Origin: Bacteroidota bacterium
GTDB lineage: Bacteria; Bacteroidota; Bacteroidia; Chitinophagales; LD1
Direction of reading: 5' to 3'
NCBI GenBank assembly: GCA_018267385.1
Contig: JAFDYN010000002.1
Location: forward strand, 194,548 to 242,701
Length of the DNA stretch: 48,154 bases
Notes under the pieces: model-generated
The model's database searches: none
What the model saw: only the letters and a program-made list of their open reading frames with translations
What the model was told of the DNA's origin: nothing
Shown: in pieces, positions 8,297 to 17,398 of the stretch
Position numbering within the stretch: the stretch's first letter is position 1
Layout of the letters: each line of letters starts with the position of its first letter
Program-made: the position numbers and the translations under genes

Positions 8297-9322
8297 ATGA
8301 GCAAAATACTGGTGACCGGCGGTGCCGGATATATAGGATCTCATACCATCATAGACCTGCTGGATCATGGCTACGAGGTGGTATCGATAGATGACTTCAA
8401 AAGGTCGCTGCCATCAGCACTGGAGAATATACAAAAGGTGACCGGCACAAAGATCACTAACTATGATGCCGACCTCTGTGACCGCGCGGCAGTAGAAGCC
8501 ATCTTCGATAAAGAAAAAGACATCAGCGGCATCATCCATTTCGCCGCACTGAAATCAGTGCCTGAGTCTGTGCTGTATCCGCTCATGTACTATCATAATA
8601 ATCTGGAGTCGCTGGTCATACTGCTGGACATAGCTCAGCAGCGCGGCATCCGGCAGTTTGTATTCTCTTCGTCCTGCTCAGTGTATGGTAATGCCTCCGA
8701 GCTGCCTGTGACAGAGATGACGCCGCTGCAGGAGGCAGAAAGCCCCTATGCGCGCACCAAGCAGATCAGTGAGAAGATCATAGAAGACCATGCTAAGGTG
8801 GCAGATATGAAGTACGTGGTACTCCGCTATTTCAATCCTGTAGGTGCACATGAGTCCGCCCTCATCGGCGAGAATCCTAAAGATGGACTCGTGTTCAATA
8901 TCTTTCCCCGTATCACAGGTACGGCGCTGGGGCAGTATGATCACTTCGATGTGTTTGGCAGTGACTATCCCACGCGCGACGGCACCTGCGTGCGCGACTA
9001 TATACACGTGATGGACATAGCCCATGCGCATACGCTGGCTATACAGCAGCTCGATAAAGATGCGGATGCACCTAAATACGACATCTACAACCTGGGCACC
9101 GGCCATGGAGTGACTGTGATGGAAGTGATACATGCATTCGAGCGTGTATCAGGTGTGAAGCTCAACTATAAACTACAACCGCGCCGCGCAGGTGATGTAG
9201 TAGCTATCTATGCCAATAATGAAAAGGCCAAAAACAAACTAGGCTGGACCGCCACACGCGATCTTGACACGATGCTTCACACCGCCTGGCACTGGGAGAA
9301 CAATAAGAGGAAGACCAGCTAG
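8297..9322 (+). CDS. galE: UDP-glucose 4-epimerase
   Basis: Interconverts UDP-glucose and UDP-galactose with bound NAD. At 341 residues it has the standard length of this extended short-chain dehydrogenase. The Rossmann motif V-T-G-G-A-G-Y-I-G-S-H is at residues 6-16. Catalytic Ser is in S-S-S-C-S-V-Y-G near residue 126, and the Y-x-x-x-K pair is in P-Y-A-R-T-K-Q near residue 151. The substrate-binding segment with R-Y-F-N-P-V-G-A-H follows near residue 180, and the D-G-T-C-V-R-D-Y-I-H-V-M-D signature is near residue 232. It stands alone, and its end is 4 bases from the end of convergent murF. The product could feed lipopolysaccharide or capsule sugars. Confidence 0.97.
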   Translation: MSKILVTGGAGYIGSHTIIDLLDHGYEVVSIDDFKRSLPSALENIQKVTGTKITNYDADLCDRAAVEAIFDKEKDISGIIHFAALKSVPESVLYPLMYYHNNLESLVILLDIAQQRGIRQFVFSSSCSVYGNASELPVTEMTPLQEAESPYARTKQISEKIIEDHAKVADMKYVVLRYFNPVGAHESALIGENPKDGLVFNIFPRITGTALGQYDHFDVFGSDYPTRDGTCVRDYIHVMDIAHAHTLAIQQLDKDADAPKYDIYNLGTGHGVTVMEVIHAFERVSGVKLNYKLQPRRAGDVVAIYANNEKAKNKLGWTATRDLDTMLHTAWHWENNKRKTS

Positions 9323-9326
9323 ACGC

Positions 9327-10625
9327 TTACTGTAGCAGCCGCTCCAGCCCATTCTTGCGTGAGCCCTTTATCAGCTGAGTAGTGTTTTCAAAGTGCTGGG
9401 CTTTGTACCACTCTTGCAGCGCATCTGTATGCTCAAAGTATAAGAGATCCTTGGCCCCCTTCAGCATATGAAAGCCATCACCTACGAAGATGCGCTGATC
9501 GAGGTCCATACCCTGCACGATATCGATTATCTTGAGATGCTCTATCTCGCTGTATTCGCCCAGCTCCATCATTTCGCCCAGTATCGTGATCTTGTGTGGT
9601 GCATCCAGCGCGGCAAAGTTCCTGAGTGCCTCGGTCATGCTGGATGGATTAGCATTGTAGGCATCCAGCAAGATAGTGTTAGTCCCTGCAGTTACCTTCT
9701 GCGAGCGGTTATTGGACGGTATGTACGACTCGATAGCATGCCTGATATCAGCCATATTCACGCCAAAGTAGCGGCCTATACATACCGCGGCCATCACGTT
9801 GTCAAAGTTATACTGCCCTACCAGCTGCGTGCGTATATGCGTGCCATCAGAGAGGTCCACAGAGAGAAACTCTCCTGACTGTATAGGTGCGCCACAGCAA
9901 TAGTCGCCTGCTTTTTGGCCGTAGTATATGAGCCTGTCCACGCTGGCCAGCAGCTGCGCGCGCTCAGTGAGCTTTGCGCTGCCAGAGTTGACGAACAACT
10001 TGCCGCCTTTCCTGCCTATATGTGCGTAAAGCTCAGTTTTACCCTTTAGCACTCCCTCCTCTCCACCAAAACCCTCCAGGTGCGCCTTGCCTACATTGGT
10101 GATCAGGCCATAGTCAGGATCAGCATAGATACAGTAGCCGGCTATCTCCCTCTGGTGATTGGCCCCCATCTCTACGATCAGAAACTCGGTATCCAGCGGC
10201 GTACTGAGCAGCGTGAGCGGCACGCCTATATGGTTATTGAGATTACCCTTTGTGGCTACGGCCTTATACTTCTTAGAGAGTACTGCGGCTACGAGTTCCT
10301 TGGTAGTGGTTTTGCCATTGGAGCCGGTGATGGCCAGTACGGGGCACTCCAGCTTGCTCCTGTGGTACCCGGAGAGGTCCTGCAGGGTCTTGAGCGCATC
10401 CTCTACCAGTATCAGGTGCGGATTGCCCCTGTCTGCCTCAGACTGCAGCTCATCTACTACTGCATAGCCGGCGCCCTTGGCCAGGGCTTCTTTGGCGAAA
10501 AGATTGGCGTTGAACTTATCCCCCCGCAGGGCAAAGAAGATAGAGCCGGGCTGGATAGTCCGGGTGTCTGTGGTGATGCCGGCGGAGGACAGGTATAGCC
10601 GGTGGAGATCTGCTATCGTCATCAT
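9327..10625 (-). CDS. murF: UDP-N-acetylmuramoyl-tripeptide--D-alanyl-D-alanine ligase
   Basis: Last cytoplasmic step of peptidoglycan precursor assembly: adds D-Ala-D-Ala to UDP-MurNAc-tripeptide with ATP. 432 residues, with the N-terminal MurF domain (T-D-T-R-T-I-Q-P-G-S-I-F-F-A-L-R-G-D, residues 19-36), the P-loop I-T-G-S-N-G-K-T-T-T-K-E at 99-110, the central E-M-G-A-N-H motif near residue 152, and D-A-Y-N-A-N-P-S-S near residue 318. Two ATG codons stand in tandem at the start (10625 and 10622); either could be used. It lies directly after the terminator of gldJ, outside the usual division and cell wall cluster, which is common for murF in Bacteroidota. Confidence 0.96.
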   Translation of the reverse strand: MMTIADLHRLYLSSAGITTDTRTIQPGSIFFALRGDKFNANLFAKEALAKGAGYAVVDELQSEADRGNPHLILVEDALKTLQDLSGYHRSKLECPVLAITGSNGKTTTKELVAAVLSKKYKAVATKGNLNNHIGVPLTLLSTPLDTEFLIVEMGANHQREIAGYCIYADPDYGLITNVGKAHLEGFGGEEGVLKGKTELYAHIGRKGGKLFVNSGSAKLTERAQLLASVDRLIYYGQKAGDYCCGAPIQSGEFLSVDLSDGTHIRTQLVGQYNFDNVMAAVCIGRYFGVNMADIRHAIESYIPSNNRSQKVTAGTNTILLDAYNANPSSMTEALRNFAALDAPHKITILGEMMELGEYSEIEHLKIIDIVQGMDLDQRIFVGDGFHMLKGAKDLLYFEHTDALQEWYKAQHFENTTQLIKGSRKNGLERLLQ

Positions 10626-10640
10626 AGTATGTAAAAATAA

Positions 10641-10667
10641 AAAACCCCGGTGATAGCCGGGGTTTTT
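10641..10667 (-). terminator. Strong terminator after gldJ
   Basis: A 10-bp perfect stem (aaaaccccgg / ccggggtttt, loop tgatag) is flanked by T-rich sequence on both sides. On the minus strand it ends the porP-gldJ transcript 13 bases after the gldJ stop. murF begins only 16 bases further on, so murF either has read-through or a promoter that overlaps the terminator. Confidence 0.9.
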
Positions 10668-10679
10668 AGTGTTTTATGA

Positions 10680-12179
10680 TCAGGTGCCCTTAGGGAATTT
10701 CCTCTTGCCCTTTTCTTTGAAGTTGTTGCCACCCTTCTGCTTATTGCCGGATGGAGAGCCTACGCGGTCCATAGCGCAGCGGAAGCCGATATCATCAGTA
10801 GCCAGTGCCTGATCGAGGTAGCGGCGTGTACCTGGTGAGAGGTAGTATGCGCGGTCCTTCCATGAGCCGCCTTTGTATACGCGGGACTCATCGTTGATCA
10901 GAGATGACTGGCCAAACTTGTAATCTACCTGAGATACGTCGTCGCCATCTACATAGTTCCTCACGTCACCGGTGCGGTAGTTGCGGCGGTTAGCAGCTTC
11001 TTCCTTGGTCACCAGACGGTACTGTATGCGGCCCAGGCTATCCTTTTCTACCGGTTTGCCTTCAGCATCTACTACCTTTGTCTGGAATTCATTACCACGA
11101 TAAGTACGGAAGTCATTGCCATCTACAGAGGTCATAGGGCGGTATACGTCGAGTACCCACTCATTTACGTTACCGGCCATGTTGTACAGACCGAAATCGT
11201 TTGGCATGTATGACTTCACAGGAGCTGTGATATCAGCGTTATCATTCAGCTTGCCCGATACACCCATGTTGTCACCACGTCCACGCTTGAAGTTAGCGAG
11301 GAAAGTACCCTGCCACATACCAGCCTTAGGATAGCGGGTAGAGGTACCATTCCATGGATAGATACGGCGGTCAGTCACGCGCTCTTCACCTGCTGCAGGC
11401 TGGTTGCCTATCAGGGCGAGGGCTGCATACTCCCACTCGGCCTCGGTAGGGAGGCGGTAGGCCGGCAGCATGATACCATCTTCAAAGGTAGCCTTACGGG
11501 TACCATTGCCATTAGGGTTGAGGTCCTTGATAGGGCGCTTGCCGGTAGAACCTTCATATTGACCCAGCAGGTATGCTTCAGTATTAAAGTTATCATTACC
11601 CACCTGAGATGGGTTTTCAGCCAGTACACCACGGGTGATGAGGATACGCTCATTCACACGGTCAGTCCTCCAGCGGGCAAAATCAGTAGCCTGCAGCCAT
11701 GACACACCTACTACAGGATAGTAGTTGTAGGCCGGGTGGCGGAAGTAGTACTCTACGTATGGCTCATTGTAGGCCAGCTCATCTCTCCACACCAGCGTGT
11801 CAGGCATAGCCTTCTTCACCACCTCTGGGAAATCAGTGCCAAAAACGCGGTTCATCCAGTAGATGTACTCGCGGTAGTGTACGTTGGCTACTTCGGTCTC
11901 GTCCATGTAGTAGGAGCTGACAGTAGCGCGGCGTGGTGTAGCGTGGTATTCAAAGAGCACATCTGTTTCGGTATTACCCATCACAAATGTACCACCCTGC
12001 ACATACACCAGACCAGGGCCTGTCTCCTGACCTTTGTAGTCCCTGACCTCAAAGCCGCCGTTCTTGGAGTTATTGTACTCCCAGCCCGTCACGGATGAGG
12101 TTGGCTTGCTGCATGACGCCACGCCAAACATTACGGGCAGGGCAGCCAATGCACAAAATTTTGTGAAATTGATTCTCAT
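10680..12179 (-). CDS. gldJ: Gliding motility / type IX secretion lipoprotein GldJ
   Basis: Outer-membrane lipoprotein needed for gliding and type IX secretion in Bacteroidota, where it stabilises GldK and other components. 499 residues. The signal peptide ends in a lipobox with Cys at residue 23 (F-G-V-A-S-C). The rest is a formylglycine-generating-enzyme (SUMF1-like) fold: G-G-T-F-V-M-G-N near residue 62, then Y-Y-M-D-E-T-E-V-A-N, P-V-V-G-V-S-W-L-Q-A, Y-R-L-P-T-E-A-E-W-E-Y-A-A, N-M-A-G-N-V-N-E-W-V-L-D and G-G-S-W-K-D-R-A-Y near the end. The G-Q-E-T-G-P-G-L-V-Y segment before the domain separates GldJ from its paralogue GldK. The basic C-terminal tail (K-G-K-R-K-F-P-K-G-T) is unusual. It follows porP with a 58-bp gap. 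Confidence 0.92.
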   Translation of the reverse strand: MRINFTKFCALAALPVMFGVASCSKPTSSVTGWEYNNSKNGGFEVRDYKGQETGPGLVYVQGGTFVMGNTETDVLFEYHATPRRATVSSYYMDETEVANVHYREYIYWMNRVFGTDFPEVVKKAMPDTLVWRDELAYNEPYVEYYFRHPAYNYYPVVGVSWLQATDFARWRTDRVNERILITRGVLAENPSQVGNDNFNTEAYLLGQYEGSTGKRPIKDLNPNGNGTRKATFEDGIMLPAYRLPTEAEWEYAALALIGNQPAAGEERVTDRRIYPWNGTSTRYPKAGMWQGTFLANFKRGRGDNMGVSGKLNDNADITAPVKSYMPNDFGLYNMAGNVNEWVLDVYRPMTSVDGNDFRTYRGNEFQTKVVDAEGKPVEKDSLGRIQYRLVTKEEAANRRNYRTGDVRNYVDGDDVSQVDYKFGQSSLINDESRVYKGGSWKDRAYYLSPGTRRYLDQALATDDIGFRCAMDRVGSPSGNKQKGGNNFKEKGKRKFPKGT

Positions 12180-12237
12180 CGCTGATTTTTCAGAGTTAAT
12201 GTTTAAGAGTTTGCTAAAATAAAAAAATTCCGAACAA

Positions 12238-13305
12238 TTAAAATTTTAAAATTTCAGGACACTCAATGTAGTTTTTATTGACCTTGGGGTGGAGCGAATT
12301 ATCGTCATTCCCAGACCAGTTGAAAACGAGCGAAAGCTCGTGGCTGCCCCCTGTCCGGCCTGTGAGCCGTGATACCGTGATATCATAGCTGTAGCCAAAG
12401 CGGAACTTGCCCTTTTTGATGCCCACTACCAGTATCAGCGCATCAGGGTTGCGAAAGGCGTACCGGAACCAACTCCCAAAGTACACCAGGCTCACACCCG
12501 CCATCAGACCGGCATTGAACTGGATATCATTGCCCTGATTTGCTACTAGAACGTTAGGTGATACGAAAATATTGTACTTGTAGTTGCGCCGGTGCTTGAT
12601 ATCAAAATTAGATCCCATATGTGCTACCATGCGGAATGGCGCCCCGCCGCTGCTCCCGCTATAGAAGGATTGATTGGGCTGCAGCAGGTTGCGTATAGCA
12701 AAACCACCATAGATCTTGTCTGAGAAAAAAAGGATACCGGCACCCACGTCACCGTGTATGGTACTCAGGTTGTTAGGTATCACTTCATTCGTAGGGTTCT
12801 GGTTGAGATTAGCATCGGTAAAGCCGGTGTACGGATTGATCATGTCATAAAACTGGAGCTGGTCCCACTTGACATGCTGCTGGATAAAGGAGCCCTCCAG
12901 ACCGATACGCATGCCTGCCTTTTTGGACAGCTTGACCTGAAAGGCGTATGACAGCGTCAGTTTATTGGAGGCCAGTATACCATTGGCTATATAGTCTCCT
13001 GTATAGAGCAGGCCTATACCGCTGTGCGCCTTCTGTATGTAGCCATCCACTCCGGCCATGTAGGTCACAAAGCCACCGTTGAAACCATCGCCCAGGCTGG
13101 GCCATTGATTGCGATAGCTCACTGAGGCGCGTGGCCCGTAGGAGATGCCGGCCAGTGCCGGGTTGATATGCAGCGGTGCAGACCAGTACTGTGACATCTC
13201 TACTGCCTGACCGTCAGTATATAGAGATATACCCGTCAGAATCAGGAAAAATGCGATAAATTGCGCCTGTCCGCGAAAAATATTTTTGATTTTACAAATC
13301 GTCAT
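12238..13305 (-). CDS. porP: PorP/SprF-family type IX secretion outer-membrane protein
   Basis: 355 residues with a signal peptide (hydrophobic A-Q-F-I-A-F-F-L-I-L-T-G-I-S-L-Y, cleavage likely after D-G-Q-A). The mature N-terminus Q-Y-W-S-A-P-L-H-I-N-P-A-L-A-G matches the conserved 'Y-x-x-x-P-x-x-x-N-P-A-x-A-G' start of the PorP/SprF family. The rest is beta-strand-rich with aromatic girdles, as expected for an outer-membrane barrel, and ends with S-L-V-F-N-W. In F. johnsoniae SprF-type proteins help deliver specific surface proteins, and in Porphyromonas PorP is a core component; sequence alone does not tell which. It is divergent from porU across only 44 bases and in tandem with gldJ. Confidence 0.85.
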   Translation of the reverse strand: MTICKIKNIFRGQAQFIAFFLILTGISLYTDGQAVEMSQYWSAPLHINPALAGISYGPRASVSYRNQWPSLGDGFNGGFVTYMAGVDGYIQKAHSGIGLLYTGDYIANGILASNKLTLSYAFQVKLSKKAGMRIGLEGSFIQQHVKWDQLQFYDMINPYTGFTDANLNQNPTNEVIPNNLSTIHGDVGAGILFFSDKIYGGFAIRNLLQPNQSFYSGSSGGAPFRMVAHMGSNFDIKHRRNYKYNIFVSPNVLVANQGNDIQFNAGLMAGVSLVYFGSWFRYAFRNPDALILVVGIKKGKFRFGYSYDITVSRLTGRTGGSHELSLVFNWSGNDDNSLHPKVNKNYIECPEILKF

Positions 13306-13349
13306 AATAAAAAAACAGGCACGTCGTTTTTAGCGGACCGAAAATACAA

Positions 13350-16300
13350 ATGACAAACGACAAACGTACCAAAATGTTATCCCGAATCACCATAGTACTC
13401 CTGTCTGCGGCAATATTACTGCAAATAAATGCAGCCGCCCAAAGCTCAGACCGCACCATCCAGTGGGATACGACCTACCGGACATACAGTACCGCGAAAG
13501 GCGCGAAGGTGGTCATGCCTTACTTCACCGGTGCGGGCGCAGCTGAGCGCAATAATTTCCTACCTACATATGCTGTCAATATACCTGTATCCGCCTCAGG
13601 CACAGTAGCCGCCACCCTGACCAATGAAGTGTATGAACCTGTCAGCAATACAGACGTCAGCCCTGATAATATACCTACCGCTATCTCTGTGAATGCCTCT
13701 ATCGGTATCTCCCGCAAGCGGCCCTATGCCATGGTCTCATTTGTCCCGCTGCGGCGAAACCCACTCAGCGGCCGGGTAGAAAAGCTGACAAAGTTTACCC
13801 TCAATCTCTCCGTGGCACCGGACCGCCAGCTCAAGAGGGCCCAGGCCTACGCATCAAACTCTGTCTTGAGCTCGGGCACCTGGTATAAGGTATCTGTAGC
13901 ATCTACCGGGGTCTACAAGCTGGACTATGACTTCCTCAAGACAAAGTGCGGATTTGACCTGGCCAGCACCCCGGCGTCTTCGATAGCCGTATTTGGCAAT
14001 GGTGGGGGCATGGTACCGGATCGCAACGCAGCAGCACGGCTCGACGACCTGCAGGAAAACCCTACGTACATAGCAGATAATAACGGCAATAACAAGATAG
14101 ACCAGGGAGACTACATACTGTTTTATGCCCAGGGTCCCGATAGCTGGAGCTATGATACGGCTGCACTGCGTTTTGTCTACAGCAAAAACCTGTATTCGGA
14201 CAACATTTTCTACTATGTGACCCCGGACAAAGGAACCGGCAAGAGGATACCCGCAGTATCTGTGCCCGGCCCGGGCGTGCGGACCATCTACCAGTTTGAC
14301 GACTATGCGGCACACCAGTCGGACAAGTACAACCTGCTCCACTCCGGCAAACTCTGGCTGGGCGATCGCATGAGCACTCTGAGCCCTACGGCTACCGTGA
14401 GCTTCAGCCTGCCTAATGTGGTCAGCTCGGTGCCGGTCAAGCTCTACTCATATGCGGCGGCCACCTCGGCCTATACCTCTACTATCTATGTATCTGTGAA
14501 TGGCCAGAACCTCCTGGCACATAGCTGCACCGGCATAGGTAGTCCAGACTATCCTGATGCCTACCATACTGACAACGGGAATAACTTTACCTACCCCAAG
14601 ACCGCGTCATTTACAGCACCTTCTTCCAATTTTGACCTGACCTATACCTTCAGCAATCCTGATGCAAACGGCAATTCATTTGGCTATATCTACAATGTGA
14701 CCATCAACGCCGTGCGCAGCCTCAACTTTACGGGTACCTTTATGCCCTTTCGCAGCCTGGCCTCAGTAGGTGCGGGGCCTACTACGTTTTCCTTTGCCAG
14801 CACTACGCCGGGTATGCACGTGTGGGATGTGACAGACATCACCGCCATACAGGATATACAGGGCAGCGGATTCAATTTTACAGCCAATACGCCTACGCTT
14901 CGTGAGTTTGCAGCAGTAGATGTGACCGGCAGCTTCTCTACTCCTACTCCTGTAGGCAGCGTGGCCAATCAAAACCTGCACGCCATAGGCCAGCCGGCCA
15001 TGCTGATCATCACTCCCGACGATCTGCTCAATGCCTCAAATGACCTCGCCGCCTGGCACAGCCAGATGGACCACCTGTCTGTCAAAGTAGTGACCCTGGC
15101 GCAGGTCTACAATGAATTTGGATCGGGACGGCCGGATATCTCTGCTATACGCGACTTTGTGCGCATGGTGTATGACAAGGCCGGTACTGACTCTACCAAA
15201 CTGCCACAATACCTCCTGCTGATGGGCGATGGCTCCTTTGACCCAAAGGACCGTACTCCGGATAATAACAATCAGTTTCCGACCTACCAGAGCCTGGAGT
15301 CCTATAATATCCTTGCCTCTTATGTCACAGATGACTACTTCGGCTGCCTGGACGACTCGGAGGGCGGTGATATGAATGACAGCAATCAGATGCTGGATAT
15401 CTCTATTGGCCGCATACCTGCTGCAGATGAGGCGGAGGCATCGGCTATGGTCAGTAAGATCAAACTCTACAAATCTACCTCTACCCTCGCCTCCTGGCGC
15501 AATGCCACGACCTTTGTAGGCGATGAGCCATGGGGAGGAGCTGTAGGGGTACCTTTTGAAGAGGAAGCCAATAAGCTCGGCGAGATCATACGCATAAATT
15601 ATCCTGCATTCAACGTAGAAAAGATCATCTGCGATGCCTACCAGCGTGTATCTACACCGGGGGGATTCAGGTATCCGGATGTGAATACAGCTATCCTCAA
15701 CCGGATCAATACCGGCACGCTGGTGATCAGCTACACCGGCCATGGTGGTATCAATAACTGGGCAAACGCGCGTATCTTTAACGTAAGTGACATCCAGAAC
15801 CTGCAGAATAAAGAGAAGCTCCCTCTTTTTGTCACCGCCACATGCGACTTTAGCCGCTTTGATGATCCGGCCAATAAGACCGCCGGTGAGTACCTGATGA
15901 CCAATGCCCAGGGGGGCGCCATAGGCATGGTCACTACAGTGCGCCCGGTATACCAGGACCCCAATAGCGCCCTGCAGGAGGCCATGTTCCCTTTCCTGTT
16001 TACCCTGTATCACAATCGCAGGCCTACCATAGGCGAGGCGATGACAGAGACCAAGAACATAGTGATCCACAACTACTCGTACTACACGACCAATACCCGC
16101 GAATTTGTGCTACTGGGAGATCCGGCCCTGACGCTCGACTATCCGCAGTACAATGTAGTGACGACAGCGGTAGACAATGTACCGGTGGGCCAGCCGCATG
16201 ACACGCTGAAAGCGCTGAAATACGTGACCATATCCGGAGAAGTACGTGACGCAAGCAATAACAGGCTGACATCATTCAATGGTTCTTGCTTCCCGCTCGT

Positions 16301-17228
16301 GTTTGACAAACTTACGACCTTCAAAACGCTCCAGAATGAGTCAGACTATCCCCTCAAGATCTACAATACATACAAAAACAGTATCTTCAAGGGCCAGTGC
16401 AGCGTGACCAATGGCTCATTCAGTTTCTCCTTTATCGTACCAAAGGATATCAACTATGCCGTGGGCGATGGCCGCATCAGCTACTATGCCTCCAATGGCA
16501 GCACCGATGCCAATGGCTACCAAAACGACATAGTGATAGGCGGCGCCGCAGATACCACCCTGAGCGACAAAGATGGCCCTAAGATCAAGCTCTACATGAA
16601 TGATGAGAAGTTTGTCTATGGCGGTATCACAGACCCCAACCCCAAACTGCTGGCAGAACTCTGGGATACCAGCGGCATCAATACCACCGGCAATGGCCTG
16701 GGCCACGACCTGACCGCCGTACTGGATGCCGACACCAAAAATCCCGTGGTGCTGAATGACTACTACCAGTCTGCGCTGAATAACTTCCGCCGTGGTACCG
16801 TATCATATCCGTACTCGAGCCTGGCAGATGGTCCGCATACCCTGAAGGTAAAGGCATGGGATATCCTCAATAATTCTGCTGAGGACAATACCGAATTTAT
16901 AGTAGAGGCATCTGCCAAACTGGCCCTGAAGCATGTCTATAACTACCCAAACCCATTTACTACCAAGACCGAGTTTATGTTTGAGCACAACAGGCCCGGT
17001 CAGGAGCTGAAGGTACAGGTGCAGATCTACTCTGTATCAGGCCACCTGGTCAAAACGATACAGGAAGACATAGTGGCCAGCGGCTACCGCGTAGATGACC
17101 TGCGCTGGGACGGCTTGGACGACTATGGCGATAAAATAGGCAAGGGCGTGTACATATACAAAATACATGTAAAGGATCAGCAGGGCAATACCGCAGACCA
17201 GTTTCAGAAGCTGGTGGTGCTGCGCTAG
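13350..17228 (+). CDS. porU: Type IX secretion sortase PorU (C25-family peptidase)
   Basis: Cell-surface cysteine protease that removes the C-terminal signal of type IX cargo and attaches it to A-LPS. 1292 residues, with a signal peptide near residues 9-31 (second possible ATG at 13374). The central gingipain-like C25 domain starts near residue 545 (L-H-A-I-G-Q-P-A-M-L-I-I-T-P-D-D). The catalytic pair is visible: His798 in S-Y-T-G-H-G-G and Cys832 in T-A-T-C-D-F-S-R-F-D. The C-terminus has N-Y-P-N-P-F near residue 1197 and W-D-G-x-D-D-Y-G-D, ending V-V-L-R, the type A sorting fold that PorU itself keeps. porV is the next gene downstream, as in many genomes of the phylum; the two act in the same attachment complex. 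Confidence 0.95.
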   Translation: MTNDKRTKMLSRITIVLLSAAILLQINAAAQSSDRTIQWDTTYRTYSTAKGAKVVMPYFTGAGAAERNNFLPTYAVNIPVSASGTVAATLTNEVYEPVSNTDVSPDNIPTAISVNASIGISRKRPYAMVSFVPLRRNPLSGRVEKLTKFTLNLSVAPDRQLKRAQAYASNSVLSSGTWYKVSVASTGVYKLDYDFLKTKCGFDLASTPASSIAVFGNGGGMVPDRNAAARLDDLQENPTYIADNNGNNKIDQGDYILFYAQGPDSWSYDTAALRFVYSKNLYSDNIFYYVTPDKGTGKRIPAVSVPGPGVRTIYQFDDYAAHQSDKYNLLHSGKLWLGDRMSTLSPTATVSFSLPNVVSSVPVKLYSYAAATSAYTSTIYVSVNGQNLLAHSCTGIGSPDYPDAYHTDNGNNFTYPKTASFTAPSSNFDLTYTFSNPDANGNSFGYIYNVTINAVRSLNFTGTFMPFRSLASVGAGPTTFSFASTTPGMHVWDVTDITAIQDIQGSGFNFTANTPTLREFAAVDVTGSFSTPTPVGSVANQNLHAIGQPAMLIITPDDLLNASNDLAAWHSQMDHLSVKVVTLAQVYNEFGSGRPDISAIRDFVRMVYDKAGTDSTKLPQYLLLMGDGSFDPKDRTPDNNNQFPTYQSLESYNILASYVTDDYFGCLDDSEGGDMNDSNQMLDISIGRIPAADEAEASAMVSKIKLYKSTSTLASWRNATTFVGDEPWGGAVGVPFEEEANKLGEIIRINYPAFNVEKIICDAYQRVSTPGGFRYPDVNTAILNRINTGTLVISYTGHGGINNWANARIFNVSDIQNLQNKEKLPLFVTATCDFSRFDDPANKTAGEYLMTNAQGGAIGMVTTVRPVYQDPNSALQEAMFPFLFTLYHNRRPTIGEAMTETKNIVIHNYSYYTTNTREFVLLGDPALTLDYPQYNVVTTAVDNVPVGQPHDTLKALKYVTISGEVRDASNNRLTSFNGSCFPLVFDKLTTFKTLQNESDYPLKIYNTYKNSIFKGQCSVTNGSFSFSFIVPKDINYAVGDGRISYYASNGSTDANGYQNDIVIGGAADTTLSDKDGPKIKLYMNDEKFVYGGITDPNPKLLAELWDTSGINTTGNGLGHDLTAVLDADTKNPVVLNDYYQSALNNFRRGTVSYPYSSLADGPHTLKVKAWDILNNSAEDNTEFIVEASAKLALKHVYNYPNPFTTKTEFMFEHNRPGQELKVQVQIYSVSGHLVKTIQEDIVASGYRVDDLRWDGLDDYGDKIGKGVYIYKIHVKDQQGNTADQFQKLVVLR

Positions 17229-17300
17229 GATCATCGCTGCTGCTACGTATAATGCTGAGAAACAAGACATTTGTATCCTACAATAAAAGCAGGGTATAAC

Positions 17301-17331
17301 TTGGCAAAGAAGGGCCAAAAGGTTAGATTTG
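17301..17331 (+). promoter_or_regulatory. Bacteroidota-type promoter for porV
   Basis: ttg at 17301-17303, a 20-base spacer, and an exact -7 box tagatttg at 17324-17331, 67 bases before the porV ATG. This gives porV a promoter of its own besides any read-through from porU. Confidence 0.65.
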
Positions 17332-17398
17332 CCGTCCACCATAATCAATGCATGAAGCATATCTACCTGTAAGAATTCGATCATAATAAGAACAACAA

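Noticed and set aside
15036..16070. 344-codon open frame on the minus strand
   Set aside because: Antisense to the catalytic domain of porU; the translation is Ile/His-rich with no domain.
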